Source: Acidilobus saccharovorans 345-15 (GTDB taxonomy: Archaea; Thermoproteota; Thermoprotei_A; Sulfolobales; Acidilobaceae). Taken from it: a stretch of DNA of 64,000 bases. The notes under the pieces were generated by a model, which made no database searches, was not told the origin of the DNA, and was given only the letters and a program-made list of their open reading frames with translations. The stretch is taken from positions 124,001-188,000 of the forward strand of contig NC_014374.1 in the NCBI RefSeq assembly GCF_000144915.1. The letters are read 5' to 3'. Positions 8,243-15,939 of this stretch are shown one piece after another (position 1 is the first letter of the stretch; every line of letters starts with the position of its first letter). The position numbers and the translations under genes were made by a program.

Positions 8243-8710
8243 GGAGGCCTTCCTGACCGTTATTATGAGGACCCCTCCCTTCAGCTCAGACTTGGCTGTC
8301 CTTGGGTCCACGGGCTCGGGCAGCACCTGTTCCCCGCTGTAGTAGCTGACCTTTCTGGCCCAGGACACCTGGCCGTAGGCCTTCCTCAGGGCCTCGCTCC
8401 TTATCTGGGCCCTCACGGCTATCCTGTCGCGAGTCAGCCTGACGTCAACTGTGCGAGGGTCCGACCCAGACAGGTCAACCACTATCACTAGGTGGTCGCC
8501 CCTGTCATGCACGCTTATGAGTGGGCTCAGCACGCCGCTCCTGAGCTCCTTGAGCCTCTCCTCAAACAGCTGCTCAGGCCTCATCTCCTCCTCGAGGTCG
8601 TCCACCATTGACCTCATCCAGGCCTCCATCTCGTCGAAGTCAGACATGATATCGCGCATTATCCTCAGCGCCCTCTTCCTCATGCGCTCGAAGACGTCAT
8701 CATATGACAT
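8237..8710 (-). CDS. Small heat shock protein, Hsp20/alpha-crystallin family
   Basis: A 157-residue chaperone. The N-terminal 65 residues are helical and acidic, and residues 65-155 form the alpha-crystallin beta-sandwich (HLVIVVDLSGSDPRTVDVRLT, then GGVLIITV at the end). Such proteins hold unfolding clients as large oligomers without ATP. The C-terminal tail with an I-x-I anchoring motif is absent; the protein ends two residues after the last strand. The gene converges on the Fe-S oxidoreductase gene (six-base overlap) and lies 13 bases downstream of the PAC2 gene, with which it could be co-transcribed. Confidence 0.8.
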   Translation of the reverse strand: MSYDDVFERMRKRALRIMRDIMSDFDEMEAWMRSMVDDLEEEMRPEQLFEERLKELRSGVLSPLISVHDRGDHLVIVVDLSGSDPRTVDVRLTRDRIAVRAQIRSEALRKAYGQVSWARKVSYYSGEQVLPEPVDPRTAKSELKGGVLIITVRKASS

Positions 8711-8723
8711 GTCGGGTCAGCCC

Positions 8724-9518
8724 TCAGCTGTATATTAGTGGCGCCCTGTACTCATAGCCCTTACCTACCTTGGCCAGGGCGTCCTTGGCCTCCCTTGCCA
8801 TGCCCTGGAGCCTCAGCCTCAGGGTCTCCGCCTCCTGGAGCAGCTGGCTCACGTCAACGCTTACGCCGGTGACCCTCGACAGCCCCTGGACAGCGAGGGC
8901 CGCCGCCTCCGGGTCCGGTATGTCAACAAATGAGTCCGTCAACAGCAGCAGCGTGTTCACGCCCCTCTTCACGGACTCCTTAAGTATGGTAGCGTAGGGG
9001 CCGACTATGAGGCCGTCGGGGAACGGCTTCCCCATGTCCTTCAGCGGGGCCGCCAGTGCCTCGGCCTCAGGGGTGGTTGCGAGCCAGTAGAGCGAGGGCT
9101 GGGCCTCAGCCCTGGCCGGGTTGCCGAGGCCGGAGATCCCCACTATGTACTCTATGCCCCTCTTCCTGGCGAACTCCACTATCGCAATGGCCAAGGGCAC
9201 TATGCCGCTGGCCACAGGCATGACCTCGGTGACGAGAACGGCCATGTTGCCGCCCGAGTATATCCTTATTGGGTACTTCACCGAGCCGTTGACCACCACC
9301 GCCGCTGGGGGCAGGTAGCCGTAGCTCTCTATGCCCACAGCGTCACTTAACTTGAGGCTCCCTACTATGTGGCCAGAAGCTATGGGTCCCACGAGGCCAG
9401 CGTCCGGTATCCCCAGCACCAGGTACTTAGGCTTGCCGAGCTCGCCGTACTCTATGAAGTTATAGCCTAGGATCTCCTCCTCATAAGCTGCCAGAGGCAC
9501 CCTGCAGCACCGTCTCAC
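8724..9518 (-). CDS. PAC2-family (proteasome assembly chaperone-like) protein
   Basis: A protein of about 264 residues with the PAC2 family core: GIPDAGLVGPIASGH near residue 38, the alternating beta/alpha pattern with ISGLGNP, and GLIVGPYATIL near 165. In eukaryotes the family assists alpha-ring assembly of the proteasome; in archaea the role is not firmly settled. A coiled stretch (SQLLQEAETLRLRLQGM) closes the protein. The likely start is a few codons inside the frame given, since MRRCCRVPLAA is atypical. The upstream 265-base gap to the ferredoxin gene shows only AT-rich promoter-like stretches. Confidence 0.75.
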   Translation of the reverse strand: MRRCCRVPLAAYEEEILGYNFIEYGELGKPKYLVLGIPDAGLVGPIASGHIVGSLKLSDAVGIESYGYLPPAAVVVNGSVKYPIRIYSGGNMAVLVTEVMPVASGIVPLAIAIVEFARKRGIEYIVGISGLGNPARAEAQPSLYWLATTPEAEALAAPLKDMGKPFPDGLIVGPYATILKESVKRGVNTLLLLTDSFVDIPDPEAAALAVQGLSRVTGVSVDVSQLLQEAETLRLRLQGMAREAKDALAKVGKGYEYRAPLIYS

Positions 9519-9783
9519 AGCTGGTTACAAACAATAATAAAAAAGAATGATGGCGGAAACAGACCGCACCGAGCGCGCAATTTCCCGCGTCAAGGTCTAG
9601 CAGGCCCAGCCTGACGCAGGAGGCTAATCCGGTGCAGCGATCTCTTCATCATAATGAATCTCAGTGATATATAGGAGAAAGAGCGGGGCAGAGCCATTCA
9701 ATAACAGTCCTTGTCTAACTAGTGATAAGATTTTTGTATCTGTTCACCCAGAACGTGTGAGTCGGCAAGGGTGGTGACCTAGA

Positions 9784-10023
9784 GTGACCCTGAAGGTTTC
9801 GATAGACCCCAGGGACAACTGCATAGCTGACATGGTCTGCGTGAGCCTGTGCGGAGACGTCTTTGAGATGAGTGACGTGGACGGCAAGAGCCAGATAATA
9901 GCCAAGTGGAGGACCGACCCCAACACAATAAATGTTGGCCAGGTGCCAGACGACATGAAGGACTGCGCCGAGGCCGCCCAGCAGAGCTGCCCGACCAGCA
10001 TAATCCACGTCGAGCCCGCATAA
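9784..10023 (+). CDS. Ferredoxin, single 4Fe-4S cluster, Asp-ligand type
   Basis: A 79-residue acidic ferredoxin. The cluster motif reads C-x-x-D-x-x-C-x-x-x-C (CIADMVCVSLC), with the distal Cys in SCPTSI near residue 70. The second ligand position is Asp, as in the Pyrococcus furiosus ferredoxin, and the additional Cys in DCAEA could pair with another Cys as in that protein. It is a cytosolic electron carrier for oxidoreductases. The GTG start follows an AAGGGTGGTGA ribosome-binding region. It stands alone, facing glutamine synthetase, with T-runs for both genes in the 51-base gap. Confidence 0.9.
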   Translation: MTLKVSIDPRDNCIADMVCVSLCGDVFEMSDVDGKSQIIAKWRTDPNTINVGQVPDDMKDCAEAAQQSCPTSIIHVEPA

Positions 10024-10041
10024 AGTTCGCGAAACCCTTAT

Positions 10042-10047
10042 AAAAAA
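10042..10047 (-). terminator. T6 terminator of glutamine synthetase
   Basis: Six T on the minus strand lie 28 bases beyond the glnA stop, in the convergent gap with the ferredoxin gene. Confidence 0.5.
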
Positions 10048-10062
10048 GAACCGAGAGGCCCC

Positions 10063-10067
10063 TTTTT
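10063..10067 (+). terminator. T5 terminator of the ferredoxin gene
   Basis: A C4T5 run lies 40 bases after the ferredoxin stop. Together with the T6 on the other strand it makes this short gap a two-way stop. Confidence 0.4.
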
Positions 10068-10074
10068 GGCAGGT

Positions 10075-11424
10075 TCAATAGCTCATGTACATGTAGAGCT
10101 CCACAGGCGACGGGTACATCCTTATGGCGTCCGACTCCCTCCTCTTAACCTCTATGTAGGACTCCACCAGCTCCTTGCTCATGACTGGCAGCAAGTACTG
10201 GTAGTCGCTCTCCAGGGCGTCAAGGGCCTCGTCGAGGCTCTTGGGCAAAGTCTTGAGGCTTCTGCCCTCCATCTCATAGACGTTGTCGCTGACGGGGTCG
10301 CCGGGGTCTATCTTCCTAACTATGCCATCGTAGCCAGCGAGGAACGTAGCCGCCAGGGCCAGGTATGGGTTGCAGAGGGGGTCCGGGCTCCTGAACTCCA
10401 CCCTCGTCAGGCCCTTGTTGCCTCCGGTGGCCGGCACCCTAACGGCGGCGCTCCTGTTAGAGTAGCCCCAGACCAGGTACACCGGGGCCTCGTAGCCCGG
10501 CACCAGCCTCCTGTAGCTGTTAACGGTTGGCGCAACGAAGGCGGCAAGGCTCCTGCCGTGCTCCAGTATGCCACCTATGAAGTACCTGGCCGTCTGGCTC
10601 AGCCCGTCGCTGTCGTCAGCGAAGAGGTTGTTTCCCTTGGAGTCCCAGAGGCTCAAGTGAAAGTGAAGGCCGCTGCCGTTGTCCCCGTAGAGCGGCTTAG
10701 GAAGGAAGACGGCAACCATGCCGTTCTCCCTGGCGACCTGCCTGGCGACCTGTTTGAATGTTACTATCTCGTCAGCGACGAACAGCGGGTCGCCAGCCTT
10801 CACGCTCACCTCCGACTGGGACACCGCGACCTCGTGGTGGGTGGCGTTGAAGTCATACCCGAACGCCCTGAAGTACTTCAACATCTTCTCCCTTATGGGC
10901 TCGAGGGTGTCCATGGGCTCAGGAAGGTGGTAGGCCCTCTTAACCACGCTGTGCGGCGCCTCGGTGTCCCACGGCTGCTCCTGGCTCACTACTGAGTAGC
11001 CTACGCCCCTCAGCGGGTTGAGGACGTCTATCTTAAGTGACTTGAAGAGGAAGAACTCCACCTCAGCGCCCGCGAGGGGGCCGTAACCGCTGTCGGCAAG
11101 GTACTTTATTGTGGCCTCCGCCACGTACCTGGGATCCTTCCGGTACCTCTGGCCGCTCGGCTCGTATATTTTGCCCAGTACCCTGGCCCTCTCGGGCCTC
11201 CACGGTATCCTCGAGAACGTTGACTTGTCGGCTGCCAAAAGGAGGTCGCTCCTGTTTATCGGCTCGAAGCCCTCAACGCTGCTGCCGTCAAAGGCCGCAA
11301 TAAAGCCGTCAGACTTCTTGAGGTAGCTCTCGTAAGGTATGGTCACGGACCTTACAATTCCTGGCAGGTCTATATACTGTACCTCCAGGAAATCAGGATC
11401 CTTACCTGCCTCGGCCTCGCCCAT
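10075..11424 (-). CDS. glnA: Glutamine synthetase
   Basis: A 449-residue GS-I type enzyme that condenses glutamate and ammonia with ATP. Visible landmarks are the N-terminal beta-grasp, GAEVEFFLF (metal-binding Glu) near residue 119, NATHHEVAVSQSEV, the DNGSGLHFHLSLW region, the NSYRRLVPGYEAPVYLVWG segment and NKGLTRVEFRSPDP near 345. The Tyr adenylylation loop of the bacterial GS-I beta class is not evident, so covalent regulation is unlikely. The gene is divergent from an AbrB/PhoU-like regulator with 185 bases between, where both TATA boxes lie. A functional link between nitrogen assimilation and that regulator is possible. Confidence 0.95.
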   Translation of the reverse strand: MGEAEAGKDPDFLEVQYIDLPGIVRSVTIPYESYLKKSDGFIAAFDGSSVEGFEPINRSDLLLAADKSTFSRIPWRPERARVLGKIYEPSGQRYRKDPRYVAEATIKYLADSGYGPLAGAEVEFFLFKSLKIDVLNPLRGVGYSVVSQEQPWDTEAPHSVVKRAYHLPEPMDTLEPIREKMLKYFRAFGYDFNATHHEVAVSQSEVSVKAGDPLFVADEIVTFKQVARQVARENGMVAVFLPKPLYGDNGSGLHFHLSLWDSKGNNLFADDSDGLSQTARYFIGGILEHGRSLAAFVAPTVNSYRRLVPGYEAPVYLVWGYSNRSAAVRVPATGGNKGLTRVEFRSPDPLCNPYLALAATFLAGYDGIVRKIDPGDPVSDNVYEMEGRSLKTLPKSLDEALDALESDYQYLLPVMSKELVESYIEVKRRESDAIRMYPSPVELYMYMSY

Positions 11425-11461
11425 GTCGGCCTCACAGGCAAGGTAACCTGTAGCACACTAG

Positions 11462-11470
11462 GTTATAAAT
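11462..11470 (-). promoter_or_regulatory. TATA box of glnA
   Basis: ATTTATAAC on the minus strand lies 38 bases before the glnA start. Confidence 0.5.
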
Positions 11471-11553
11471 TTTTCTAAGCCTTTTCAGATAAAACAGGCG
11501 CTTTAATTTTTATGATAGACATATACAAATACTTGTAGAATTATGGTGGAGTG

Positions 11554-11560
11554 CTTTTAA
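11554..11560 (+). promoter_or_regulatory. TATA-like box of the AbrB/PhoU regulator gene
   Basis: GCTTTTAACC sits about 52 bases before the TTG start at 11610, allowing a leader of roughly 25-30 bases. Confidence 0.35.
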
Positions 11561-11609
11561 CCGCTGTACATTTATTTGTCCCACTCTGTATACCTTAATA
11601 GGGAGCAGT

Positions 11610-12635
11610 TTGAAAGCCCTCACCTCCGATGAAGGTTCCCTGGAGGGCCGCGTCCTTCCCCGCAAAGTCCAGAAGCTGGGCACCTCGTCGCTCATAATAA
11701 CGCTGCCGCGCGACTGGGCGAGGTCGCACGGCCTCAAGGCAGGCAGCATGGTAACCATAGTTGAGGACGGCGACAGGCTCGTGGTTATACCATACGTCAA
11801 GGGCAGGCCTCTTACTGCGTCCTTCTCGCTCAAGCACCTCAACATATGCAAGCACCTGGGCCGCGTGGTCTTCTGCGCCTACCTGTCAGGCCTTGACGGC
11901 CTGACATTTTACTCCAACAGGCCCATAAGGGCCGACCTCGTGGAGAAGATAAGCAGGGTCTCGGAGACTATAAACAATGACAGCGTCAAGGTATACCTGA
12001 ACAACATGTATGAGGTCAACGTCGCCATAGAGGAGTACAGGGACGACATAGCAAACGCGCTGGCCAACTACGGCAGGAGCCTCGCCTCGGCCTTCTCGAG
12101 GCTCTCCCAGCACGTGGCCGGCATAAGGATGACCGAGGAGGAGCTCGAGAGCATATACAGCGACCTGAGGGGCCTGGCCTTCAGGACCCTCAGGTCGGGG
12201 GCCAAAGGCGTGGGATACGGGATATCTCAGGAGCACCTGAACAGGCTCCTCATGGCTGGGGTAGGCCTAATGGTGCTGGTCAACGACTCCTTCTACAAGC
12301 TGGGCAAGGACCTCCTGACCCTGGACAGCCAGCTCACGCAGGACGAGAGGGACAGGGTCAAGTTCCTGTTCCAGGTGCTTGAGGTCTCCCTGGTGGCCGC
12401 CTCGCTTGGGGTGGAGCCGCCTAGCATAAAGAAGGAGGAGGACGCGTACTTCAAGCTCAGGAGCCTGCTCGACCTTGAAGGGGAGCTCAGCGACATAGTG
12501 CGCAACTCAACGGCTGCCTACGCCTACATACTGGCTAAGACGCTTGACATAGCGAGGATTATAAAGAACATAGAGGAGACCCTGCTCTGCCACGCGCTCT
12601 TCAAGAAGTACTCTGAGTCCGAGCAAGAGATATGA
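11610..12635 (+). CDS. AbrB/SpoVT-domain PhoU-like regulator
   Basis: A 341-residue protein. Residues 14-62 form a SpoVT/AbrB swapped-hairpin DNA-binding domain (RKVQKLGTSSLIITLPRDWA, then GSMVTIVEDGDRLVVIP). The remaining 250 residues are helical, resembling the two PhoU three-helix bundles that sense phosphate-transporter state. The combination is common in archaea and is usually named phosphate uptake regulator. No phosphate transport gene is nearby; the neighbour is glnA. The TTG start is preceded by GGGAG. The 3' end overlaps the convergent membrane-protein gene by 35 bases. Confidence 0.75.
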   Translation: MKALTSDEGSLEGRVLPRKVQKLGTSSLIITLPRDWARSHGLKAGSMVTIVEDGDRLVVIPYVKGRPLTASFSLKHLNICKHLGRVVFCAYLSGLDGLTFYSNRPIRADLVEKISRVSETINNDSVKVYLNNMYEVNVAIEEYRDDIANALANYGRSLASAFSRLSQHVAGIRMTEEELESIYSDLRGLAFRTLRSGAKGVGYGISQEHLNRLLMAGVGLMVLVNDSFYKLGKDLLTLDSQLTQDERDRVKFLFQVLEVSLVAASLGVEPPSIKKEEDAYFKLRSLLDLEGELSDIVRNSTAAYAYILAKTLDIARIIKNIEETLLCHALFKKYSESEQEI

Positions 12636-13275
12636 TGTAGCTCTCGGCCCTGAGCAGCGATGAGAGGAAGCTGTCAGTCACCGACGTAAGCTTCCCCTGC
12701 AGCTGGGGGTCAGGCCCATTGACCAAAGACTTTGCTATAACAGAGAGGTTCTGGGCCGCCTGCTCCGCCTGCGACAGGTAGCCAGTAAGGGTAGAGTTGG
12801 CCCCCGCCTCAGCCCCCACCAGCTGCAGGGACTTTATGGCCTCCACGCTCAGGTTGGCGGCCTCGGAGGCGGCAGTGACCAGCTCATACCTGTAGTAGAC
12901 GCTAGGAGTCTGGTTCGCCTCTATTGTGAGGTTCACGGCTGCGTCAAAGCTCTTTACGGCTATCAGGTTAAGCTCCAGGGACACGTTAGTAATTAGGAGC
13001 GACCTCTCGGCGTTCAGCACGTCTATTGTGGTGTTAAGGTACTTCGTCAGGTTCTCGTAGTCCTTGAGCAGCTTGACGCTCTCATTCAGCAGCTTGGCCG
13101 TGCTCAGGGCGTAGCCCGTGACGTTCTGAAGACTTGAGTAGACCCTGTTATACCTGGACTGCAGGGAAGTGTAGTTAAAGTACCAAGCCACGTTGGTGGA
13201 GATCAGGACCACGGCAAGCGCGATTAACACTATGAACGCTGCCGCCTTGGACTTAGGACCCCCCTGCTGGGACAA
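12601..13275 (-). CDS. Membrane-anchored extracellular protein, coiled-coil, unknown function
   Basis: Not a family I can name. Residues 11-34 form one hydrophobic segment (AAAFIVLIALAVVLISTNVAW), read as an uncleaved signal anchor. The remaining 190 residues are Ser/Asn/Leu-rich, helical, and hold about ten N-x-S/T sequons, which suggests an N-glycosylated exterior domain. There are no Cys residues and no charged clusters. The gene converges on and overlaps the AbrB/PhoU gene and is divergent from the cytidylate kinase gene. A structural or substrate-binding surface role is a guess. Confidence 0.6.
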   Translation of the reverse strand: MSQQGGPKSKAAAFIVLIALAVVLISTNVAWYFNYTSLQSRYNRVYSSLQNVTGYALSTAKLLNESVKLLKDYENLTKYLNTTIDVLNAERSLLITNVSLELNLIAVKSFDAAVNLTIEANQTPSVYYRYELVTAASEAANLSVEAIKSLQLVGAEAGANSTLTGYLSQAEQAAQNLSVIAKSLVNGPDPQLQGKLTSVTDSFLSSLLRAESYIISLARTQSTS

Positions 13276-13362
13276 GTCTTAAACCCGGGCAGGCGCACGC
13301 CTAAGAGCCTATTAAGCTGATCTGAACCGCCTAACTTAAGAGCCTTAAGGAGGCTTAGGGGC

Positions 13363-13920
13363 TTGAGCTCCATATGCGACGGTCGTAGGCCTGTCATAGT
13401 AGTCTCAGGCCAGCCGGGCTCGGGCAAGTCAACCTATGCAAGGAGGCTCGCGGCCGAGCTCGGCCTGAGGTATTACACCACAGGTCAGGCCTTCAGGAGC
13501 CTCGCGGAGAGGATGGGGGTCAGCCTCATGGAGCTTAACAGGCTCGCTGAGAGGGACCCATCCATAGACCTCGCCATAGACGCTGAGTCTCTTAACGAGG
13601 CCAGGAGGGGCTGCGTCGTGATAGACAGCCACCTGGCCGGGTGGCTCCTGAGGGACCTGGCGGACGTCACGATATACGTCAAGGCCTCGCTGCCAGAGAG
13701 GACAAGGAGGATAGCCTTAAGGGACTCCAAGCCTGAGAGCGAGGCGCTGTTCGAGGCATCCCAGAGGGAGATAAGCCACTGGGAGAGGTTCGCCAAGTAC
13801 TACGGCATAGACCTGAGGGACCTGTCAAGCTATGACCTAGTGGTTGACACCACGAGGATGGGCATCGAAGAGACCTATCAGGTGATCCTTACCTTCGTCA
13901 AAAAGGCCCTTTCTGTTTGA
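13363..13920 (+). CDS. cmk: Cytidylate kinase, archaeal type
   Basis: A P-loop kinase of 185 residues. It has the Walker A motif SGQPGSGKSTYARRLA at about residues 15-30, YYTTGQAFRSLAERMG for the NMP-binding helix, VVIDSHLAGW for the base-recognition strand and a LID segment with RTRRIALRDSK. The order and the FRSLAERMGVSLME style match archaeal cytidylate kinases, which phosphorylate CMP and dCMP. The frame starts at TTG 13363; the first nine residues are not conserved, and a start nearer the P-loop is possible. It is followed on the opposite strand by alba. Confidence 0.85.
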   Translation: MSSICDGRRPVIVVSGQPGSGKSTYARRLAAELGLRYYTTGQAFRSLAERMGVSLMELNRLAERDPSIDLAIDAESLNEARRGCVVIDSHLAGWLLRDLADVTIYVKASLPERTRRIALRDSKPESEALFEASQREISHWERFAKYYGIDLRDLSSYDLVVDTTRMGIEETYQVILTFVKKALSV

Positions 13921-13939
13921 CTTCGCTGAAGGCCTGCGC

Positions 13940-14248
13940 TTAGGCCTTAGCTATGCAGATCTCTATGCTGCTTACCCTCCTTGTCTTCTGCTGGTTCGTC
14001 TGCGGGTCGGTGACAGTTATGTCGTGACTGCCTATGTCAATGCCCTTTATTGTGACGTTCTTGGCAAACCTGCTCCTCACTATCTCGACGGTGTCTACGG
14101 CCTTAGTTATGTTCCTTCCCCTGGCCTTTATCACCACCTGGCTGACGTTCTGCTCCATTAGGGTTGTCAGGACTGCCAAAACATAGTTCATTACAGGCTT
14201 CTTACCGATCCTTACCTCAGGTGCGCCCTCACAGACCATTTCGGACAC
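13940..14248 (-). CDS. albA: Alba chromatin protein
   Basis: A 102-residue Alba/Sac10b homologue. The signature [17 protein letters not shown] contains the Lys pair whose first member is acetylated or methylated in Sulfolobus. It is followed by [21 protein letters not shown] and a terminal SSIEICIAK strand. Alba dimers coat DNA and RNA in crenarchaea. The N-terminal ten residues ([10 protein letters not shown]) replace the usual Ser/Thr-rich start. A clear TATA box precedes it. Confidence 0.95.
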   Translation of the reverse strand: MSEMVCEGAPEVRIGKKPVMNYVLAVLTTLMEQNVSQVVIKARGRNITKAVDTVEIVRSRFAKNVTIKGIDIGSHDITVTDPQTNQQKTRRVSSIEICIAKA

Positions 14249-14293
14249 CTCAGACCTAGACCTATGGACTGATTTGCAGTAGGACTATAGCCC

Positions 14294-14300
14294 ATATAAA
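14294..14300 (-). promoter_or_regulatory. TATA box of alba
   Basis: AAAGCTTTTATATGGGC on the minus strand has its TATA core 46 bases before the alba start. Confidence 0.55.
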
Positions 14301-14451
14301 AGCTTTTTGGAGCCTCCCGCGCTGTTTGGGCAGGCGTTTTGTCGGAGCCTGGCGGTGGCCTGCCTAATTGAAGCTAGCGCTTTTAACTTCTCTGGGCTGG
14401 AAATGAACTATGAGAAGAGATAATAAAAAGTGACAGGAGGAGGTGTGCAGC

Positions 14452-15675
14452 GTGGTAATGTACGATCCGCTCTTTGGGCTTTTCGCGTTTATGATGGCCT
14501 ACTGGTGGCTGCTGATCCTAACTTCTATAGCCGCTGGGGGCGCGGTGGCATTAATGGCGGCAATAGCGCCTAAGGCGATCAAGGGCGAGCCTAAGAGCCT
14601 GGCGAGGCTAAGGACTTCAATGGCTATAACAGCAGTGGCAATAGTCCTAGCTGGGGTCGGCGTCTTCATAGGGGTGGCCGAGCTCATTGGCTACATCTTT
14701 GGGTACTCGCTCGCGGGCTCCTACCTAGTAATGACTGCCGTCATATTCACGTTCTTCATAATATTGATACAGTGGCTCCTCTCGCCGCTCTTCATAAACC
14801 TGGTGTACAGGACCCACCCGCCCAGGACTGACGAAGAGAAGAAGTACCAGGCGATGCTAGAGGAGGTCGCCAGAAGGAGTCGCATAAGGACGCCTAAGCT
14901 CAGGATAGCAGAGACCAACGTGCCAAACGCCTTCTCCTACGGCAGCCCACTGTCTGGCAGTTACGTGGCCGTTACGAGGGGGCTCCTCAACCTGATGCCC
15001 GACGACGAGGTTGAGGCTGTGCTAGGCCATGAAGTAGGTCACCTCAGGCACAGGGACGTCTCATGGATCTTGGCACTAAGCGTCATACCCCTGGCAGTCT
15101 ACTACCTAGGTCAGATGCTCATCTGGAGCGGCTTCTTTGGAGGCGGTGGCGGCGAGGGGAGGGGCAGGGGCAGCGGGGCAAACGGCGGCATACTGCTGAT
15201 GCTTGTTGGAATGCTGCTGGTGGTGGTAGGCGTCGTGTTCAGGTTCCTGGTCGGCAACTTCAACAGGCTAAGGGAATATTATGCAGACGCTAACAGCGCC
15301 ATGGTGACCTCCCCAAGGAAGATACAGAGGGCCCTGGCGAGGCTCCACATAGCGGTAGAGGGCAACAACTACTTTAAGCACCAGGTCAACTCCAGCAGCG
15401 GTTCCATGCTTAAGGCGCTCTTCATAGTGGCGCCCTTCGTTGAAATAAGTGGGGGCTTCCTGTACGAGCCCGATGAGGGCGCATGGCCCTGGAGGAGGAG
15501 AAAGGAGCCTGACCTGAGCAGGTACAGGGACTACGACGTCGACCAGCTGATAGAGAAGATAAAGAATGAGAAGACGGATCCAGTGGCTGAGATGTTTGCA
15601 ACGCACCCGCCTATACCAAAGAGGCTCAGGTTCATTGACAACATAAGGTACTCCGTGAATCCTGTTGAGCCTTAA
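14452..15675 (+). CDS. htpX: HtpX-type membrane zinc metalloprotease (M48)
   Basis: The 407-residue protein has two N-terminal membrane segments, a second pair near residues 80-120, the zinc motif GHEVGHLRHRD at about 190, and another hydrophobic hairpin (near 205-270) interrupted by a Gly-rich cytosolic stretch. The third zinc ligand Glu lies in REYYADANSA. HtpX proteases degrade misfolded membrane proteins. The start is set at GTG 14452, seven bases after GGAGGAGG; ATG 14458 is equally possible, while the GTG at 14443 falls inside the ribosome site. The C-terminal part (ATHPPIPKRLRFID) is typical of the archaeal homologues. Confidence 0.9.
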   Translation: MVMYDPLFGLFAFMMAYWWLLILTSIAAGGAVALMAAIAPKAIKGEPKSLARLRTSMAITAVAIVLAGVGVFIGVAELIGYIFGYSLAGSYLVMTAVIFTFFIILIQWLLSPLFINLVYRTHPPRTDEEKKYQAMLEEVARRSRIRTPKLRIAETNVPNAFSYGSPLSGSYVAVTRGLLNLMPDDEVEAVLGHEVGHLRHRDVSWILALSVIPLAVYYLGQMLIWSGFFGGGGGEGRGRGSGANGGILLMLVGMLLVVVGVVFRFLVGNFNRLREYYADANSAMVTSPRKIQRALARLHIAVEGNNYFKHQVNSSSGSMLKALFIVAPFVEISGGFLYEPDEGAWPWRRRKEPDLSRYRDYDVDQLIEKIKNEKTDPVAEMFATHPPIPKRLRFIDNIRYSVNPVEP

Positions 15676-15740
15676 TTCGAAGTCTTTTCTTGCTCTAAGT
15701 GAAGGCTTTCTCCACCTGGGGCTGCCCCGTCAAGTCACCA

Positions 15741-15748
15741 TATAAATT
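15741..15748 (+). promoter_or_regulatory. TATA box of polB
   Basis: CATATAAATTAATAATAAATAAAAATAG lies far upstream of the polymerase start, implying a leader of more than 100 bases. Confidence 0.5.
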
Positions 15749-15776
15749 AATAATAAATAAAAATAGATAATACCGT

Positions 15777-15848
15777 CGCTGGTGGAGGGCTAAGCCCCCT
15801 AGGCGGGTTCGGGCCAGCCTGGGGCCCTTTCATTAATAGGTGCCAGCG
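15777..15848 (+). ncRNA. Possible structured leader RNA of polB
   Basis: This part of the 264-base gap before polB can close on itself: CGCTGG (15777-15782) pairs with CCAGCG (15843-15848). The interior holds GGGCT-AA-GCCCC and GGC/GCC helices. It starts right after the AT-rich promoter. It could be a regulatory leader or an independent small RNA. GC-rich DNA folds easily, so this is only a candidate. Confidence 0.25.
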
Positions 15849-15939
15849 CAGCTCCAACAGCTGGGGTTGAAGCCTGACGCCTGAACCGGCCGCCAAGAAG
15901 AAGGGGCCAAACCTGGACGAGTTCCTGAAGCAGCTCGAG

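Noticed and set aside
9519-9783. C/D-box RNA (AATGATGG) in the gap before the ferredoxin gene
   Set aside because: The only D-box-like CTGA is 60 bases away and no inner boxes are found.
10066-10995. 309-codon open frame on the plus strand
   Set aside because: It is antisense to the well-conserved glutamine synthetase gene.
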